From NCBI RefSeq assembly GCF_009769385.1, contig NZ_VKAB01000025.1:1-64000 (forward strand): a stretch of DNA of 64,000 nucleotides, read 5' to 3'. The stretch is from Saccharothrix deserti (lineage in GTDB: Bacteria > Actinomycetota > Actinomycetes > Mycobacteriales > Pseudonocardiaceae). The number at the start of each line of letters is the position of its first letter. Positions within the stretch are counted from its first letter, which is position 1. Shown piece after piece: positions 34,708-43,201 of this stretch. The translations under genes were made by a program, and so were the position numbers. The notes under the pieces were generated by a model that saw only the letters and a program-made list of their open reading frames with translations, did not search any database and had not been told where the DNA came from.

Positions 34708-34974
34708 TCAGCGCCATTTCATGGTCATCAGCAAGCCGACGATCATCAGGGCGAATCCGATGCCGAAGTTCCAGGACCCGAGGTCCATCATCACCGGGAC
34801 CTTCTCGCCCGCGATGTAGTTGACCACCAGCCACGCCAGCCCCAACAGCATCATGCCGAGCATCACGGCGACGTAGACGGGGTGCGACGGCCCCGCTGCC
34901 TTGACCTTCACCGGGGTGCGGCGATCGGCAGGCGCCGTGTAGACGGCCTTCTTGCGGACCTTGGACTTGGGCAT
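34708..34974 (-). CDS. crgA: Cell division protein CrgA
   Basis: 88-residue division regulator with two membrane helices (VYVAVMLGMMLLGLAWLVVNYIAG and LGSWNFGIGFALMIVGLLMTMKWR) and a basic cytosolic head (MPKSKVRKKAVYTAPADRRTPVKV). In mycobacteria and Streptomyces CrgA binds FtsZ/FtsQ/PBPs and inhibits or coordinates septation. The chosen ATG gives the family start MPKSKVRKK. Divergent from the sortase gene. Confidence 0.96.
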   Translation of the reverse strand: MPKSKVRKKAVYTAPADRRTPVKVKAAGPSHPVYVAVMLGMMLLGLAWLVVNYIAGEKVPVMMDLGSWNFGIGFALMIVGLLMTMKWR

Positions 34975-35110
34975 GCTGTCCTCGCCTGACGGGTGGATAG
35001 GCCTCCAGTGGCACGAGTTCACGTCCACTGCTGGATGAACACGTTAACGTAACCGAGCAGGTCCCTGAAGCACCGTGTGTTCTGGAACGTTCGGCTTGGG
35101 AGGTTTTCCG

Positions 35111-37306
35111 GTGAGCTACGACCCGCCCCCGCCGCAAGGCGGCCCGCCGGGCCGACCGCCACGCCCCAGGCCCCAGCCGCCCCAGGCACCCGGCGAACAT
35201 CCGCCACCAGGCTACCGCCCGCCCACTCCACCAGGGGGTTTCGACCGGCCACCGACCCCTCCGGGCGGTTTCGACCGGCCCGTGGGACGTCCCGGCGGCC
35301 CGGACCGGCCGCCCACCCCACCAGGGGGTTTCGACCGACCGCCGACCCCTCCGGGTGGTTTCGACCGGCCCGTGGGACGTCCCGGCGACCCAGTTCGGCC
35401 GCCCACCCCACCAGGGGGTTTCGACCGACCGCCGACGCCGCCGGGTGGTTTCGACCGGCCCGTGGGACGTCCCGGCGACCCAGTTCGGCCGCCCACTCCA
35501 CCCGGCGGATTCAACCGTCCGGGGGACTACCGACCGCCTCGCACCGAGCCGCCGCGCCCGGAGCAGCCTCGCGTCGAGCCGCCTCGGGCCGAGCTTCCGC
35601 CGACCGGTCGCCGTGCGCGTCGAGACGACGTGGGGCCGCGTGCTGAACCGCCGTACGGCGAGCCGCCGTACGGTGAGCCGCCCAGGGTTGAGCCGCCGCC
35701 GACTGCCCGTCGTGCGCGTCGAGATGACGTCGCGCCGCCTGTCGAGCCGCCGTACGGCGAGTCCCCGCGTGTCGAACCGCCCAGGGGTGAGCCTCCGTAC
35801 GTTGAACACCCTCGGGCTGAGCCGCCGCCGACCGGCCGTCGTGCGCGTCGTGACGATGTCGGGCCGCGTGCCGAGCCGCCCTACGGCGAGCCGCCGTACG
35901 GTGAGCCGCCCAGGGTTGAGCCGCCGCCGACGGGCCGTCGTGCGCGTCGTGACGACGTCGCGCCGCCTGTCGAGCCGCCCTACGGCGAGCCGCTTCGGGC
36001 TGAAGCTCCGCCGACCGGTCGCCGCGCGCGTCGAGACGACATGGGACCGCGTGTCGAACCGCCGTACGTCGACCCCTCGCGCGTCGAACCCGAACCACCG
36101 CCGTCAGGCCGCCGCGCGTTGCGCGACGACACGGGACCCCAGCCCGAGCCCGTTCCGCCCGCCGGCGGCCGTCGCCGTGCGCCCGAGGACCCGGCGATCC
36201 GGGCCGCGGCACCCGACGTGGCCGCCCGACTCGGCGGGGCGGCGCCCCCTGCCCCACCGGCCGGTGGTCCGCGTCCCCGACCGGCGGCACCGCCGGAAGC
36301 CGACGCCACCCGCTACACCAACGCGTTCTCCGGCAGCCTCCCGCCGCCTCCGGGAGGCCGCCCACCCGCGCCGCCGCGCCGTCCCCGTCCCGTGGATCCG
36401 CCCACCGAGGTCATCGCACCCGTGGACGACTACGACGACGAGTACGAGGACTACGACGACGAGTACTACGAGGACGACGACTACTACGACGACGAGGACG
36501 AGCAGCCCGCACCGCCGCCGGACAGCACGGCGCGCAAGACCGTCCGCACCATCGGCGAGCTGCTGATCACGGCGGGCCTGGTCATCCTGCTGTTCGTGGT
36601 CTACGAGGTGTACGTCACCGACCTCATCTCGGCCGGCAAGCAGGACGACGCCACCCAGGCGCTGGACGACCAGTGGAGCTCGAACACGGTCGCGACCGAC
36701 CCCCAGCGCGAGGTCAAGTACGACCTGCTGGACGGCCAGGCGTTCGCCAAGATGTACATCCCGGTGTTCGGCCCGGACTACAAGTTCTCCGTCGTCGAGG
36801 GCACCACCGACAAGGACCTGGAGATCGGCCCCGGCCACTACAAGGGCACCGCGCTGCCGGGCGAGCCGGGCAACTTCTCCGTGGCGGGCCACCGGGTCGG
36901 CAAGGGCGCCCCGTTCAACGACCTGGACCTGCTGAACTCGTGCGACGCGATCGTGGTCGAGACGCAGACCCAGTGGTTCGTCTACCGGGTGCTGCCGATG
37001 GCGGGCGAGGCGGCCGGCTGGGCGGAGAAGCAGGCGAACCCCAAGTGCGCGAAGGTCTCACCGCTCGGCGCGCCGTACGACAAGACGGTCGGCCAGGAGA
37101 TCGTGCTGCCCACCCAGGGCGAGGTGATCAGCCAGGTGCCGCACTTCACCGGCGAGGTGCCCGCGGCGCAGCAGGCGGCGTTGATGACGCTGACCACCTG
37201 CCACCCGCGGTTCTCCGACCGGCAGCGGCTGATCGTGCACGCGGTGCTGACGATGAGCTACCCCAAGGCCCCGGACTTCGTCCCCGAAGAGATGAAGGAA
37301 TCCTGA
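35111..37306 (+). CDS. Class E sortase with a very long Pro/Arg-rich cytoplasmic N-terminus
   Basis: 731 residues. The sortase domain is at about 510-731: the catalytic His in VAGHRVGKGAPF (~594), Cys in TLTTCHPRF (~696) and Arg shortly after. Before it are a membrane helix (~480-505; LLITAGLVILLFVVYEVYV), an acidic Asp/Tyr run (~438-463) and about 430 residues of disorder made of PPTPPGGFDRP-type repeats and RRARRDDV/PPYGEPP repeats. Class E sortases anchor surface proteins at LAXTG-type signals in high-GC Gram-positives. The tail is far longer than the usual 100-200 residues. GTG start with GGGAGG. Followed by a one-base overlap to a small membrane gene. Confidence 0.9.
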   Translation: MSYDPPPPQGGPPGRPPRPRPQPPQAPGEHPPPGYRPPTPPGGFDRPPTPPGGFDRPVGRPGGPDRPPTPPGGFDRPPTPPGGFDRPVGRPGDPVRPPTPPGGFDRPPTPPGGFDRPVGRPGDPVRPPTPPGGFNRPGDYRPPRTEPPRPEQPRVEPPRAELPPTGRRARRDDVGPRAEPPYGEPPYGEPPRVEPPPTARRARRDDVAPPVEPPYGESPRVEPPRGEPPYVEHPRAEPPPTGRRARRDDVGPRAEPPYGEPPYGEPPRVEPPPTGRRARRDDVAPPVEPPYGEPLRAEAPPTGRRARRDDMGPRVEPPYVDPSRVEPEPPPSGRRALRDDTGPQPEPVPPAGGRRRAPEDPAIRAAAPDVAARLGGAAPPAPPAGGPRPRPAAPPEADATRYTNAFSGSLPPPPGGRPPAPPRRPRPVDPPTEVIAPVDDYDDEYEDYDDEYYEDDDYYDDEDEQPAPPPDSTARKTVRTIGELLITAGLVILLFVVYEVYVTDLISAGKQDDATQALDDQWSSNTVATDPQREVKYDLLDGQAFAKMYIPVFGPDYKFSVVEGTTDKDLEIGPGHYKGTALPGEPGNFSVAGHRVGKGAPFNDLDLLNSCDAIVVETQTQWFVYRVLPMAGEAAGWAEKQANPKCAKVSPLGAPYDKTVGQEIVLPTQGEVISQVPHFTGEVPAAQQAALMTLTTCHPRFSDRQRLIVHAVLTMSYPKAPDFVPEEMKES
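35215..36040. repeat. Tandem coding repeats in the sortase N-terminus
   Basis: Two repeat fields: units encoding CCACCAGGGGGTTTCGACCG-type PPGGFDRP (about 35215-35515) and longer units encoding RRARRDD ... EPPYGEPP (about 35600-36040). Near-identical copies suggest recent expansion. Confidence 0.85.
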
Positions 37307-37464
37307 TGTACCCGTGGATCTGGCGCCACCTCCCCGGCCCGCTGCCCGTGCGCATCCTGGAGGCCGTGGTGCTCGTGGCCGGGGTGGTGGCGTTGCTGAT
37401 GTTCGTGGTGTTCCCGTGGGCGGAGCCGAAGTTGCCGTTCAACAACGTGACGACGCCCCAGTGA
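37306..37464 (+). CDS. Small membrane protein after the sortase
   Basis: 52 residues: MYPWIWRHLPGPLPVRILEA, one helix (VVLVAGVVALLMFVVFPWA), then EPKLPFNNVTTPQ. Start overlaps the sortase stop by one base (TGATG). Single-pass, short outer tail. Conserved small proteins of this type follow the sortase in related genomes as far as I recall; function unknown. Confidence 0.8.
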   Translation: MYPWIWRHLPGPLPVRILEAVVLVAGVVALLMFVVFPWAEPKLPFNNVTTPQ

Positions 37465-37478
37465 GGCACGCCTCGGCG

Positions 37479-38867
37479 CTATGACCGGCAGATGTCGGTC
37501 ATCTCCGCCCGGTCCACGACCTTGACCCGGTCGCGGTCCCGGTCGGCGCCGAGGGCGATCTCGTGCGCGTCCAGCTTCCGCCACCCGTCCACGGTGGTGA
37601 ACGGCACCGCGCGCTGCTCCAGGAACCGGACCACGGCGTCCGGCTCACGGCTCGGCGCGACCGGCAGCGTCGGCGCGTCGGCGAGCAGGCTGGTGACGGT
37701 CTCCAGCGCGTCGCCCTTGGTGTGGCCGATGAGCCCGATCGGGCCGCGCTTGATCCAGCCGGTGACGTAGACGCCGGTCATGGCCTGCTCGTCCAGGTCG
37801 AGCACCCGGCCCGCCTGGTGCGGCACGGTGCCGGAGGTGTGGTCGAACGGCAGGTCGACCAGGTGCGTGGACAGGTAGCCGACCGCTCGGTACACCGCCT
37901 GCGCGGGCCAGTCGGTGAACTCGCCGGTGCCGCGCACGCCGCCGTCGCCGGTCAGCTCCATGCGCTCGGTGCGCAGCCCGGTCACCTCGGTGGAGCCGAG
38001 CACCTCGACGGGCGCTTCGAGGAAGTGCAGGTGCAGTCGGCGAGGCCGTGAGCCGACATCGCGGATGGCCCACTCCTGGAGCGTCTTGACCACCATCTCA
38101 ACCTGCTTGTTCGACCGGATCGTGGCCATGCTGGCCTGGTCGAAGTCGATGCCCTCGGGGTGCACGATGACCTCGACGTTCGGCGAGTGGTCGAGTTCAC
38201 GCAGCTCAAGGGGGGTGAACTTGGCCTGGGCCGGTCCGCGGCGGCCGAAGACGTGCACGTCGGTGACAGGGCTCGACTTCAGGCCCTCGTAGACGTTGTC
38301 CGGGATGTCGGTGCTCAGCAGCTCGTCGGCGGTCTTGGCCAGGACGCGGGCCACGTCGAGCGCGACGTTGCCGACGCCCAGGACGGCGACCTCGCGGGCC
38401 CGGAGCGGCCAGGTGCGCGGCACGTCGGGGTGGCCGTCGTACCAGGAGACGAAGTCGGCCGCGCCGTAGGAGCCGTCGAGGTCGATGCCGGGGATGTCCA
38501 GCGCCCGGTCCTTCTCCGCGCCGGTGGAGAAGATCACCGCGTCGTAGAAGTGCCTGAGGTCCTCCAGCTTGAGGTCGACGCCGTACTCGACGTTGCCGAA
38601 GAACCGGATCCCCGGCCGGTCCAGCACGCGCTGGAGGGCGTTGACGATGCCCTTGATGCGCGGGTGGTCCGGCGCGACGCCGTACCTGATCAGGCCGTAC
38701 GGGGCCGGCATCCGCTCGAACAGGTCGATGCTCACGTCCAGTCCCGAATCAGCGGAGCCCGAATCAGCGGAGCCCGAATCAGCGGGCACCGACTTGGTCA
38801 GGATGTCCGCGGCGTAGATGCCGGCGGGACCGGCGCCGACGACGGCGACGCGCAGGGAACGGGTCAT
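37479..38867 (-). CDS. fprA: Ferredoxin-NADP reductase, FprA/adrenodoxin-reductase type
   Basis: 462-residue FAD flavoprotein passing electrons between NADPH and ferredoxins, e.g. for cytochromes P450. FAD site VAVVGAGPAGIYAADIL at the N-terminus, APYGLIRYGVAPDHPRIK, NADPH site VAVLGVGNVALDVARVL near 165-180, and YVTGWIKRGPIGLIGHTKGDA. An in-frame 15-bp tandem repeat inserts SADSGSADSG in the first loop. SD-like GGAGGT sits only one base from the ATG, which is odd. An iron-box-like site lies 10 bases upstream. Confidence 0.94.
   Translation of the reverse strand: MTRSLRVAVVGAGPAGIYAADILTKSVPADSGSADSGSADSGLDVSIDLFERMPAPYGLIRYGVAPDHPRIKGIVNALQRVLDRPGIRFFGNVEYGVDLKLEDLRHFYDAVIFSTGAEKDRALDIPGIDLDGSYGAADFVSWYDGHPDVPRTWPLRAREVAVLGVGNVALDVARVLAKTADELLSTDIPDNVYEGLKSSPVTDVHVFGRRGPAQAKFTPLELRELDHSPNVEVIVHPEGIDFDQASMATIRSNKQVEMVVKTLQEWAIRDVGSRPRRLHLHFLEAPVEVLGSTEVTGLRTERMELTGDGGVRGTGEFTDWPAQAVYRAVGYLSTHLVDLPFDHTSGTVPHQAGRVLDLDEQAMTGVYVTGWIKRGPIGLIGHTKGDALETVTSLLADAPTLPVAPSREPDAVVRFLEQRAVPFTTVDGWRKLDAHEIALGADRDRDRVKVVDRAEMTDICRS
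38746..38787. repeat. 15-bp tandem repeat in fprA
   Basis: GAATCAGCGGAGCCC occurs twice plus a partial third copy, encoding Ser-Ala-Asp-Ser-Gly units in a loop after the FAD-binding helix. In-frame, so copy changes would not break the gene. Confidence 0.85.
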
Positions 38868-38876
38868 ACCTCCAGG

Positions 38877-38895
38877 TTAGGTTAGGCTAAGATCA
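38877..38895. promoter_or_regulatory. IdeR/DmdR iron-box-like operator
   Basis: TTAGGTTAGGCTAA matches the first 14 of the 19-bp iron-box consensus exactly (16 of 19 overall). It sits between divergent fprA and the amidotransferase gene, 10 bases from the fprA start. Confidence 0.7.
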
Positions 38896-38932
38896 CTTCT
38901 GGCGAGAGGTTCGTCACGGCTAGGCTGGCGGC

Positions 38933-39577
38933 ATGCGCGTGCTCGTGGTCGACAACTACGACAGCTTCGTCTACAACCTCGTCCAGTACCTGGCCCAGCT
39001 CGGGGCCGAGTGCGTGGTCCGGCGCAACGACGCCGTCGAGCTGGACGAGATCGGCGAAGTCGGTGGTGTCCTCGTCAGCCCAGGCCCCAGCACGCCGGAC
39101 AAGGCGGGCAAGAGCATGGACGTCATCCGCCACTGCGCGGACAACGGCGTCCCGGTGTTCGGGGTGTGCCTCGGCCACCAGGCCATCGGCGCGGTGTGGG
39201 GCGGCACGGTCGACCTCGCGCCGGAACTCCTGCACGGCAAGACCAGTGTCGTGCACCACAACGGCGGCGGCGTGCTGAACGGCGTGCCGAGCCCGTTCAC
39301 CGCGACCCGCTACCACTCGCTGACCGTGCTGCCGGACACCATCCCGGCCGAGTTCGAGGTGACCGGCCGCACCGAGTCCGGTGTGGTGATGGCCATGCGC
39401 CACCGCGAACTGCCGGTCGAGGGCGTCCAGTTCCACCCCGAGTCCGTGCTGACCGAGGGCGGCCACCGGATGCTGGCGAACTGGCTCGCGGTGTGCGGTT
39501 TCGAGGTGCCCGAGGGCACCGTGGCCCAGTTGGAGAACGGCATGCGCGAACTCGCCGCGGCCGCCCGCCAGAAGTAA
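38933..39577 (+). CDS. pabA: Anthranilate/aminodeoxychorismate synthase glutamine amidotransferase
   Basis: 214-residue class I glutamine amidotransferase making ammonia for anthranilate or 4-amino-4-deoxychorismate synthesis. Triad visible: Cys in GVCLGHQAIG near residue 82, His and Glu in GVQFHPESVLTEGG near 170. N-terminal VLVVDNYDSFVYNL is typical of TrpG/PabA. The origin-proximal copy in Actinobacteria (Rv0013 position) is called trpG or pabA; no partner subunit is next to it, so specificity is open. Confidence 0.93.
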   Translation: MRVLVVDNYDSFVYNLVQYLAQLGAECVVRRNDAVELDEIGEVGGVLVSPGPSTPDKAGKSMDVIRHCADNGVPVFGVCLGHQAIGAVWGGTVDLAPELLHGKTSVVHHNGGGVLNGVPSPFTATRYHSLTVLPDTIPAEFEVTGRTESGVVMAMRHRELPVEGVQFHPESVLTEGGHRMLANWLAVCGFEVPEGTVAQLENGMRELAAAARQK

Positions 39578-39610
39578 GCGCTCCGGACCTCAGCCGACGA
39601 AAGCCGACGA

Positions 39611-39644
39611 AAAGGCCCCCTCCACGCGGAGGGGGGCCTTTTTC
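39611..39644. terminator. Bidirectional terminator between pabA and pknB
   Basis: AAAAGGCCCCCTCC pairs with GGAGGGGGGCCTTTTT (one bulged G), ACGC loop. T-runs on both strands serve the converging genes. Confidence 0.92.
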
Positions 39645-39652
39645 GGTGCTCG

Positions 39653-41662
39653 CTACCTGGTTGTCGTCGTCGGTCCGCCGCCGACCTTGAACTCGCCGAG
39701 GATCACTTCGATCCGCGCGTTCTTGGCCGCGGGCTGGTCCGCCTTGATCGCCTGGTCCAGGATCTTGTTGTTCTGGCTGAGGTCGGTGACCGGGTCCCGG
39801 CGGGTGATGGTCAGGTCGTTGCCCGTCCACCCGGCCTGGTTGAGCCTGCTGCGGGCCTGGTTCTCGGTCAGACCGCGCAGGTCCGGCATCAGGAACTGGT
39901 TGTTCTTCGACACGTTCAACGTCACCACGGTGCCCTTTTCGGCCCGCCCCGGCCCCGGGTTCTGGCCGACGACCTCGTTGAGGTCCTCAGGGCTGTCGAC
40001 GTCCTTGGTCTGCACCCTGAACCCGCTGCCCTCGAGCGTCGCCTTGGCGTTGTCGACCGTCTGGCCGACCACGTCCGGCAGCTGCACGGTGTCCGGCGCC
40101 TTGCCCAGCTTCACCGTGATCACGCTGCCCTTGGGCGCCGTGGTGGCCGCCGCCGGCGACTGTTCGACCACCTTGCCGACCTGGTTCGCGTCCTCGACCT
40201 CGACGGTCTCGGTGCTCTGCTGGAAGACCCAGCCCTCGGCTTCCAGCTTCTTCTGCGCGTCCTGCGGCGACAGGCCGGTCACGCCCGGCACCGGCGCGGG
40301 CTCCGGCTCGCCGCCGATCACCAGCTTGACCGAGCTGCGCTTGTCCACCTCGCGGTTCGCGGGCGGGTCGGTCTCGATCACGTTGCCGATCTGCTCTTTG
40401 GCGCAAGTCGGCTCCGGGCCCGGCTGGCACGGCCGCACTTCGATCTGCGGCTTGAGATCCTTGGCCTCCAGCTCGGACGTCGCGGCCTGCTGCGTCTTGC
40501 CCACCAGCGCCGGCACCTGCACCTTGTCCGTGGCCGCGGTGTTCCCGCTGTTGTTCAGCAGCAACGTGGTGATCCACACGGCGAGCGCCAGCACGGCGAC
40601 GCACAGCAGGACGACCACGGTGACCATGACCGCCTTCTTGCGCCGGGCGCGCCGCTCCTCCTCTTCCTCGGCCAGCGGGTCGTACTCGTCCGCCGGCTCC
40701 TCGCGCTGCGCCGCCGGGCGGTGCCGGCCACCGACCGACGCGACCTCGGTGCGCGGCGACGCCGACTGGTTGAGCACCGCGGTGCGGTCCTCGGCCGTCA
40801 TCACGGCGGGCGCCGAGGGGCGCTGGCCGGACAGCACGCGCACCAGGTCCGCGCGCATCTCGGCGGCCGACTGGTAGCGGTTGGCCGGTCCCTTGGCCAT
40901 CGCCTTCAGCACGATCGAGTCCAGCGCGGGCGTCACCTTCGGGTTCAGCGACGACGGCGGCTTCGGCTCCTCCCGCACGTGCTGGTAGGCCACCGCCACG
41001 GGCGAGTCGCCGGTGAACGGCGGCTCCCCGGTCAGCAGCTCGAACAGCACGCAGCCCGACGCGTACACGTCGGAACGCCCGTCGACGGCCTCGCCGCGCG
41101 CCTGCTCCGGCGACAGGTACTGGGCGGTCCCTATCACCGCCGCGGTCTGGGTCACCGCGGCCTGGCCGTCGTGCACCGCGCGGGCGATGCCGAAGTCCAT
41201 CACCTTCACCGCGCCCGACCGGGTGATCATGACGTTCGCGGGCTTCACGTCCCGGTGCACGATGCCGTGCCGGTGGCTGAAGTCCAACGCGGCCGACACG
41301 TCGGCCATGACCTCCATCGCCCGCTTGCCCGACAGCGGCCCCTGCGTCTTCACGATGTCGCGAAGCGTGCGGCCGTCGACGAACTCCATCACGATGTAGG
41401 GCAGCGGGCCGTACTCGGTCTGGGTCTCACCGGTGTCGTAGACCGCGACGATGGCGGGGTGGTTCAGCGCGGCCGAGTTCTGGGCCTCGCGACGGAACCG
41501 TTCCTGGAACTGGGTGTCACGGGCGAGGTCGGCGCGCAGGACTTTGATGGCCACGTCCCGGCCGAGCCGGACGTCCCGGCCCTTGTGCACCTCCGACATG
41601 CCGCCGTAGCCGAGGGTCTCACCCAGTTCGTAGCGGTTGGAGAGCAGTCGCGGAGTGCTCAT
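39653..41662 (-). CDS. pknB: Serine/threonine protein kinase PknB with four PASTA domains
   Basis: 669 residues. Kinase domain 1-275: Gly loop LGYGGMSEV, VAIKVL lysine, catalytic HRDVKPANVM, DFG in KVMDFGIARA, activation segment with TQTAAVIGTAQYLSPEQ. Juxtamembrane linker, one membrane helix near 345-370, then four extracellular PASTA repeats that sense muropeptides/lipid II. In mycobacteria PknB phosphorylates CwlM, FhaA, MviN and controls growth. Last gene of the operon, 72 bases after pknA. Confidence 0.98.
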   Translation of the reverse strand: MSTPRLLSNRYELGETLGYGGMSEVHKGRDVRLGRDVAIKVLRADLARDTQFQERFRREAQNSAALNHPAIVAVYDTGETQTEYGPLPYIVMEFVDGRTLRDIVKTQGPLSGKRAMEVMADVSAALDFSHRHGIVHRDVKPANVMITRSGAVKVMDFGIARAVHDGQAAVTQTAAVIGTAQYLSPEQARGEAVDGRSDVYASGCVLFELLTGEPPFTGDSPVAVAYQHVREEPKPPSSLNPKVTPALDSIVLKAMAKGPANRYQSAAEMRADLVRVLSGQRPSAPAVMTAEDRTAVLNQSASPRTEVASVGGRHRPAAQREEPADEYDPLAEEEEERRARRKKAVMVTVVVLLCVAVLALAVWITTLLLNNSGNTAATDKVQVPALVGKTQQAATSELEAKDLKPQIEVRPCQPGPEPTCAKEQIGNVIETDPPANREVDKRSSVKLVIGGEPEPAPVPGVTGLSPQDAQKKLEAEGWVFQQSTETVEVEDANQVGKVVEQSPAAATTAPKGSVITVKLGKAPDTVQLPDVVGQTVDNAKATLEGSGFRVQTKDVDSPEDLNEVVGQNPGPGRAEKGTVVTLNVSKNNQFLMPDLRGLTENQARSRLNQAGWTGNDLTITRRDPVTDLSQNNKILDQAIKADQPAAKNARIEVILGEFKVGGGPTTTTR

Positions 41663-41734
41663 CAGTGCTTCGTCCCGCTCCTCGTCAACGGTCTCACCAT
41701 CAAGCCTTGCGTTCGCTTTAGTACCGTTTCGGCC

Positions 41735-43201
41735 TTAGGTCGGTACACACGTCACCGTGACCCGTGAGCCGATCGCAACCTCGCCGGTCGGCGCCAGGTC
41801 CGACACCAGGCACCGCTTCTCGTCCAACGGCGCGCCTCCGTCCGCGGAGTGCACCTCGGGTTCCAAGCCGTTCCCGGAGAGCTTCTTCGCGACTTCGTCC
41901 ACCGGCAGGTCGACGTAGTCCGACTTCGTGATCGTCACCTTCGGTTTGCCGGGGAGTCGATCGGTGGAGTCGTCCAACGGGCGGGCGCTCGTGGTGCCCT
42001 GCGGGCTCGCCCCGTCCGGTGACGCCCCGTTGGACAGGGCGTCTTCCTTCAGCGCCCAGCGCAAGATGAGCACGCCGAGCACCAGCAGCGCTACCACCAG
42101 CACAGCGACCATAACCCACAGCACGGCGCGGTTGCGCCCCGGCGGCAAGGGTCCGGGAGGCAACGGACGGAAAGCACCCGTGTGCGGAGTGTTCATCCCT
42201 GGTGGGACGGGCTGCATGGTCGGACGGGAGCCGGGGTGGCTCACCGGGATGCCGGGATGGGTGAGCTGCGCCGGCTGCGGGGGGATGTTCGGGGGTGTCA
42301 TCGGCGGAGCCGGCGCCAGGGGCGGCGCGCCGACGGCCATCGCCAGACCGGACGGCGCGGGCAGCGGCTGACCGGCCCGCACCGCGCCCACCGCGGCGGC
42401 GAACTCGCCGCCGTTGCGGTAGCGCTGGCGCGGGTCCTTGACCAGGGTCGCCTCGATCAGCGCCCGCGGACCCGGCGGCACGTCCGGCGGCAGCGGCGGC
42501 GCCAGGTCGCGGATGTGCATCATCGCGACCGTCACCGCGTTCTCCGACAGGAACGGCCGGTGCCCGCTCAGGCACTCGTAGCCGCACACGGCCAGCGCGT
42601 ACACGTCCGACGCGGGCTCGGCGGCGTGACCCAGGGCCTGCTCGGGCGCGATGTAGTGGGCGGTGCCCATCACCATGCCGCTGTGCGTGACCGGCGCTGC
42701 ATCGGCGGCCTTCGCGATGCCGAAGTCGGTGATCTTCACCTTGCCGGTGGGGGTCACCATGATGTTGCCCGGCTTCACGTCCCGGTGCACCAGCCCGCGC
42801 TCGTGCGCGGCCTGCAGCGCGTTGCCCGCCTGTTCCAGCAGGTCCAGCGTGCGGTCCGCGCCGAGCCTGCCGCGGGCGATGATCGCGGCCAGCGGCTCGC
42901 CCTCCACCAGCTCCATCACCAGGTACGCGGTGTCCTCCGGCCCGTCCGGGATCGACGCGGTCTCGCCGTAGTCGTGCACCGCCGCGATACCGGGGTGGTT
43001 GAGCGACGCGGTGGTGCGCGCCTCGATCCGGAACCGGTTCAAGAACTCGGCGTCGCCGCTCAGCTCCGCCTTCAGCACCTTCACCGCGACCTTGCGGTCC
43101 AGCCTGGAGTCGTCGGCCTCCCAGACCTCGCCCATGCCGCCGACCGCGATCCGCCTGCTCAGGCGGTACCGCTCGGCGAGCAACTGGCCGGAGGTCAGCA
43201 T
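41735..43201 (-). CDS. pknA: Serine/threonine protein kinase PknA
   Basis: 488 residues. Kinase domain 1-270 with IAVGGMGEVWEADD, VAVKVLKAEL, VHRDVKPGNIMV, ITDFGIAKA and APEQALGHA. Pro-rich linker, membrane helix near 375-395 (VLWVMVAVLVVALLVLGVLIL) and a C-terminal ~65-residue extracellular part (VTITKSDYVDLPVDEVAKKLSGNGLEPEV) resembling one PASTA domain. Mycobacterial PknA lacks such a domain. Start overlaps the pbpA stop (TGATG). Confidence 0.95.
   Translation of the reverse strand: MLTSGQLLAERYRLSRRIAVGGMGEVWEADDSRLDRKVAVKVLKAELSGDAEFLNRFRIEARTTASLNHPGIAAVHDYGETASIPDGPEDTAYLVMELVEGEPLAAIIARGRLGADRTLDLLEQAGNALQAAHERGLVHRDVKPGNIMVTPTGKVKITDFGIAKAADAAPVTHSGMVMGTAHYIAPEQALGHAAEPASDVYALAVCGYECLSGHRPFLSENAVTVAMMHIRDLAPPLPPDVPPGPRALIEATLVKDPRQRYRNGGEFAAAVGAVRAGQPLPAPSGLAMAVGAPPLAPAPPMTPPNIPPQPAQLTHPGIPVSHPGSRPTMQPVPPGMNTPHTGAFRPLPPGPLPPGRNRAVLWVMVAVLVVALLVLGVLILRWALKEDALSNGASPDGASPQGTTSARPLDDSTDRLPGKPKVTITKSDYVDLPVDEVAKKLSGNGLEPEVHSADGGAPLDEKRCLVSDLAPTGEVAIGSRVTVTCVPT

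Noticed and set aside
35212..35514. Minus-strand Gly/Arg-rich open frame opposite the sortase tail
   Set aside because: Antisense shadow of the Pro-rich repeat; no ribosome site or family.
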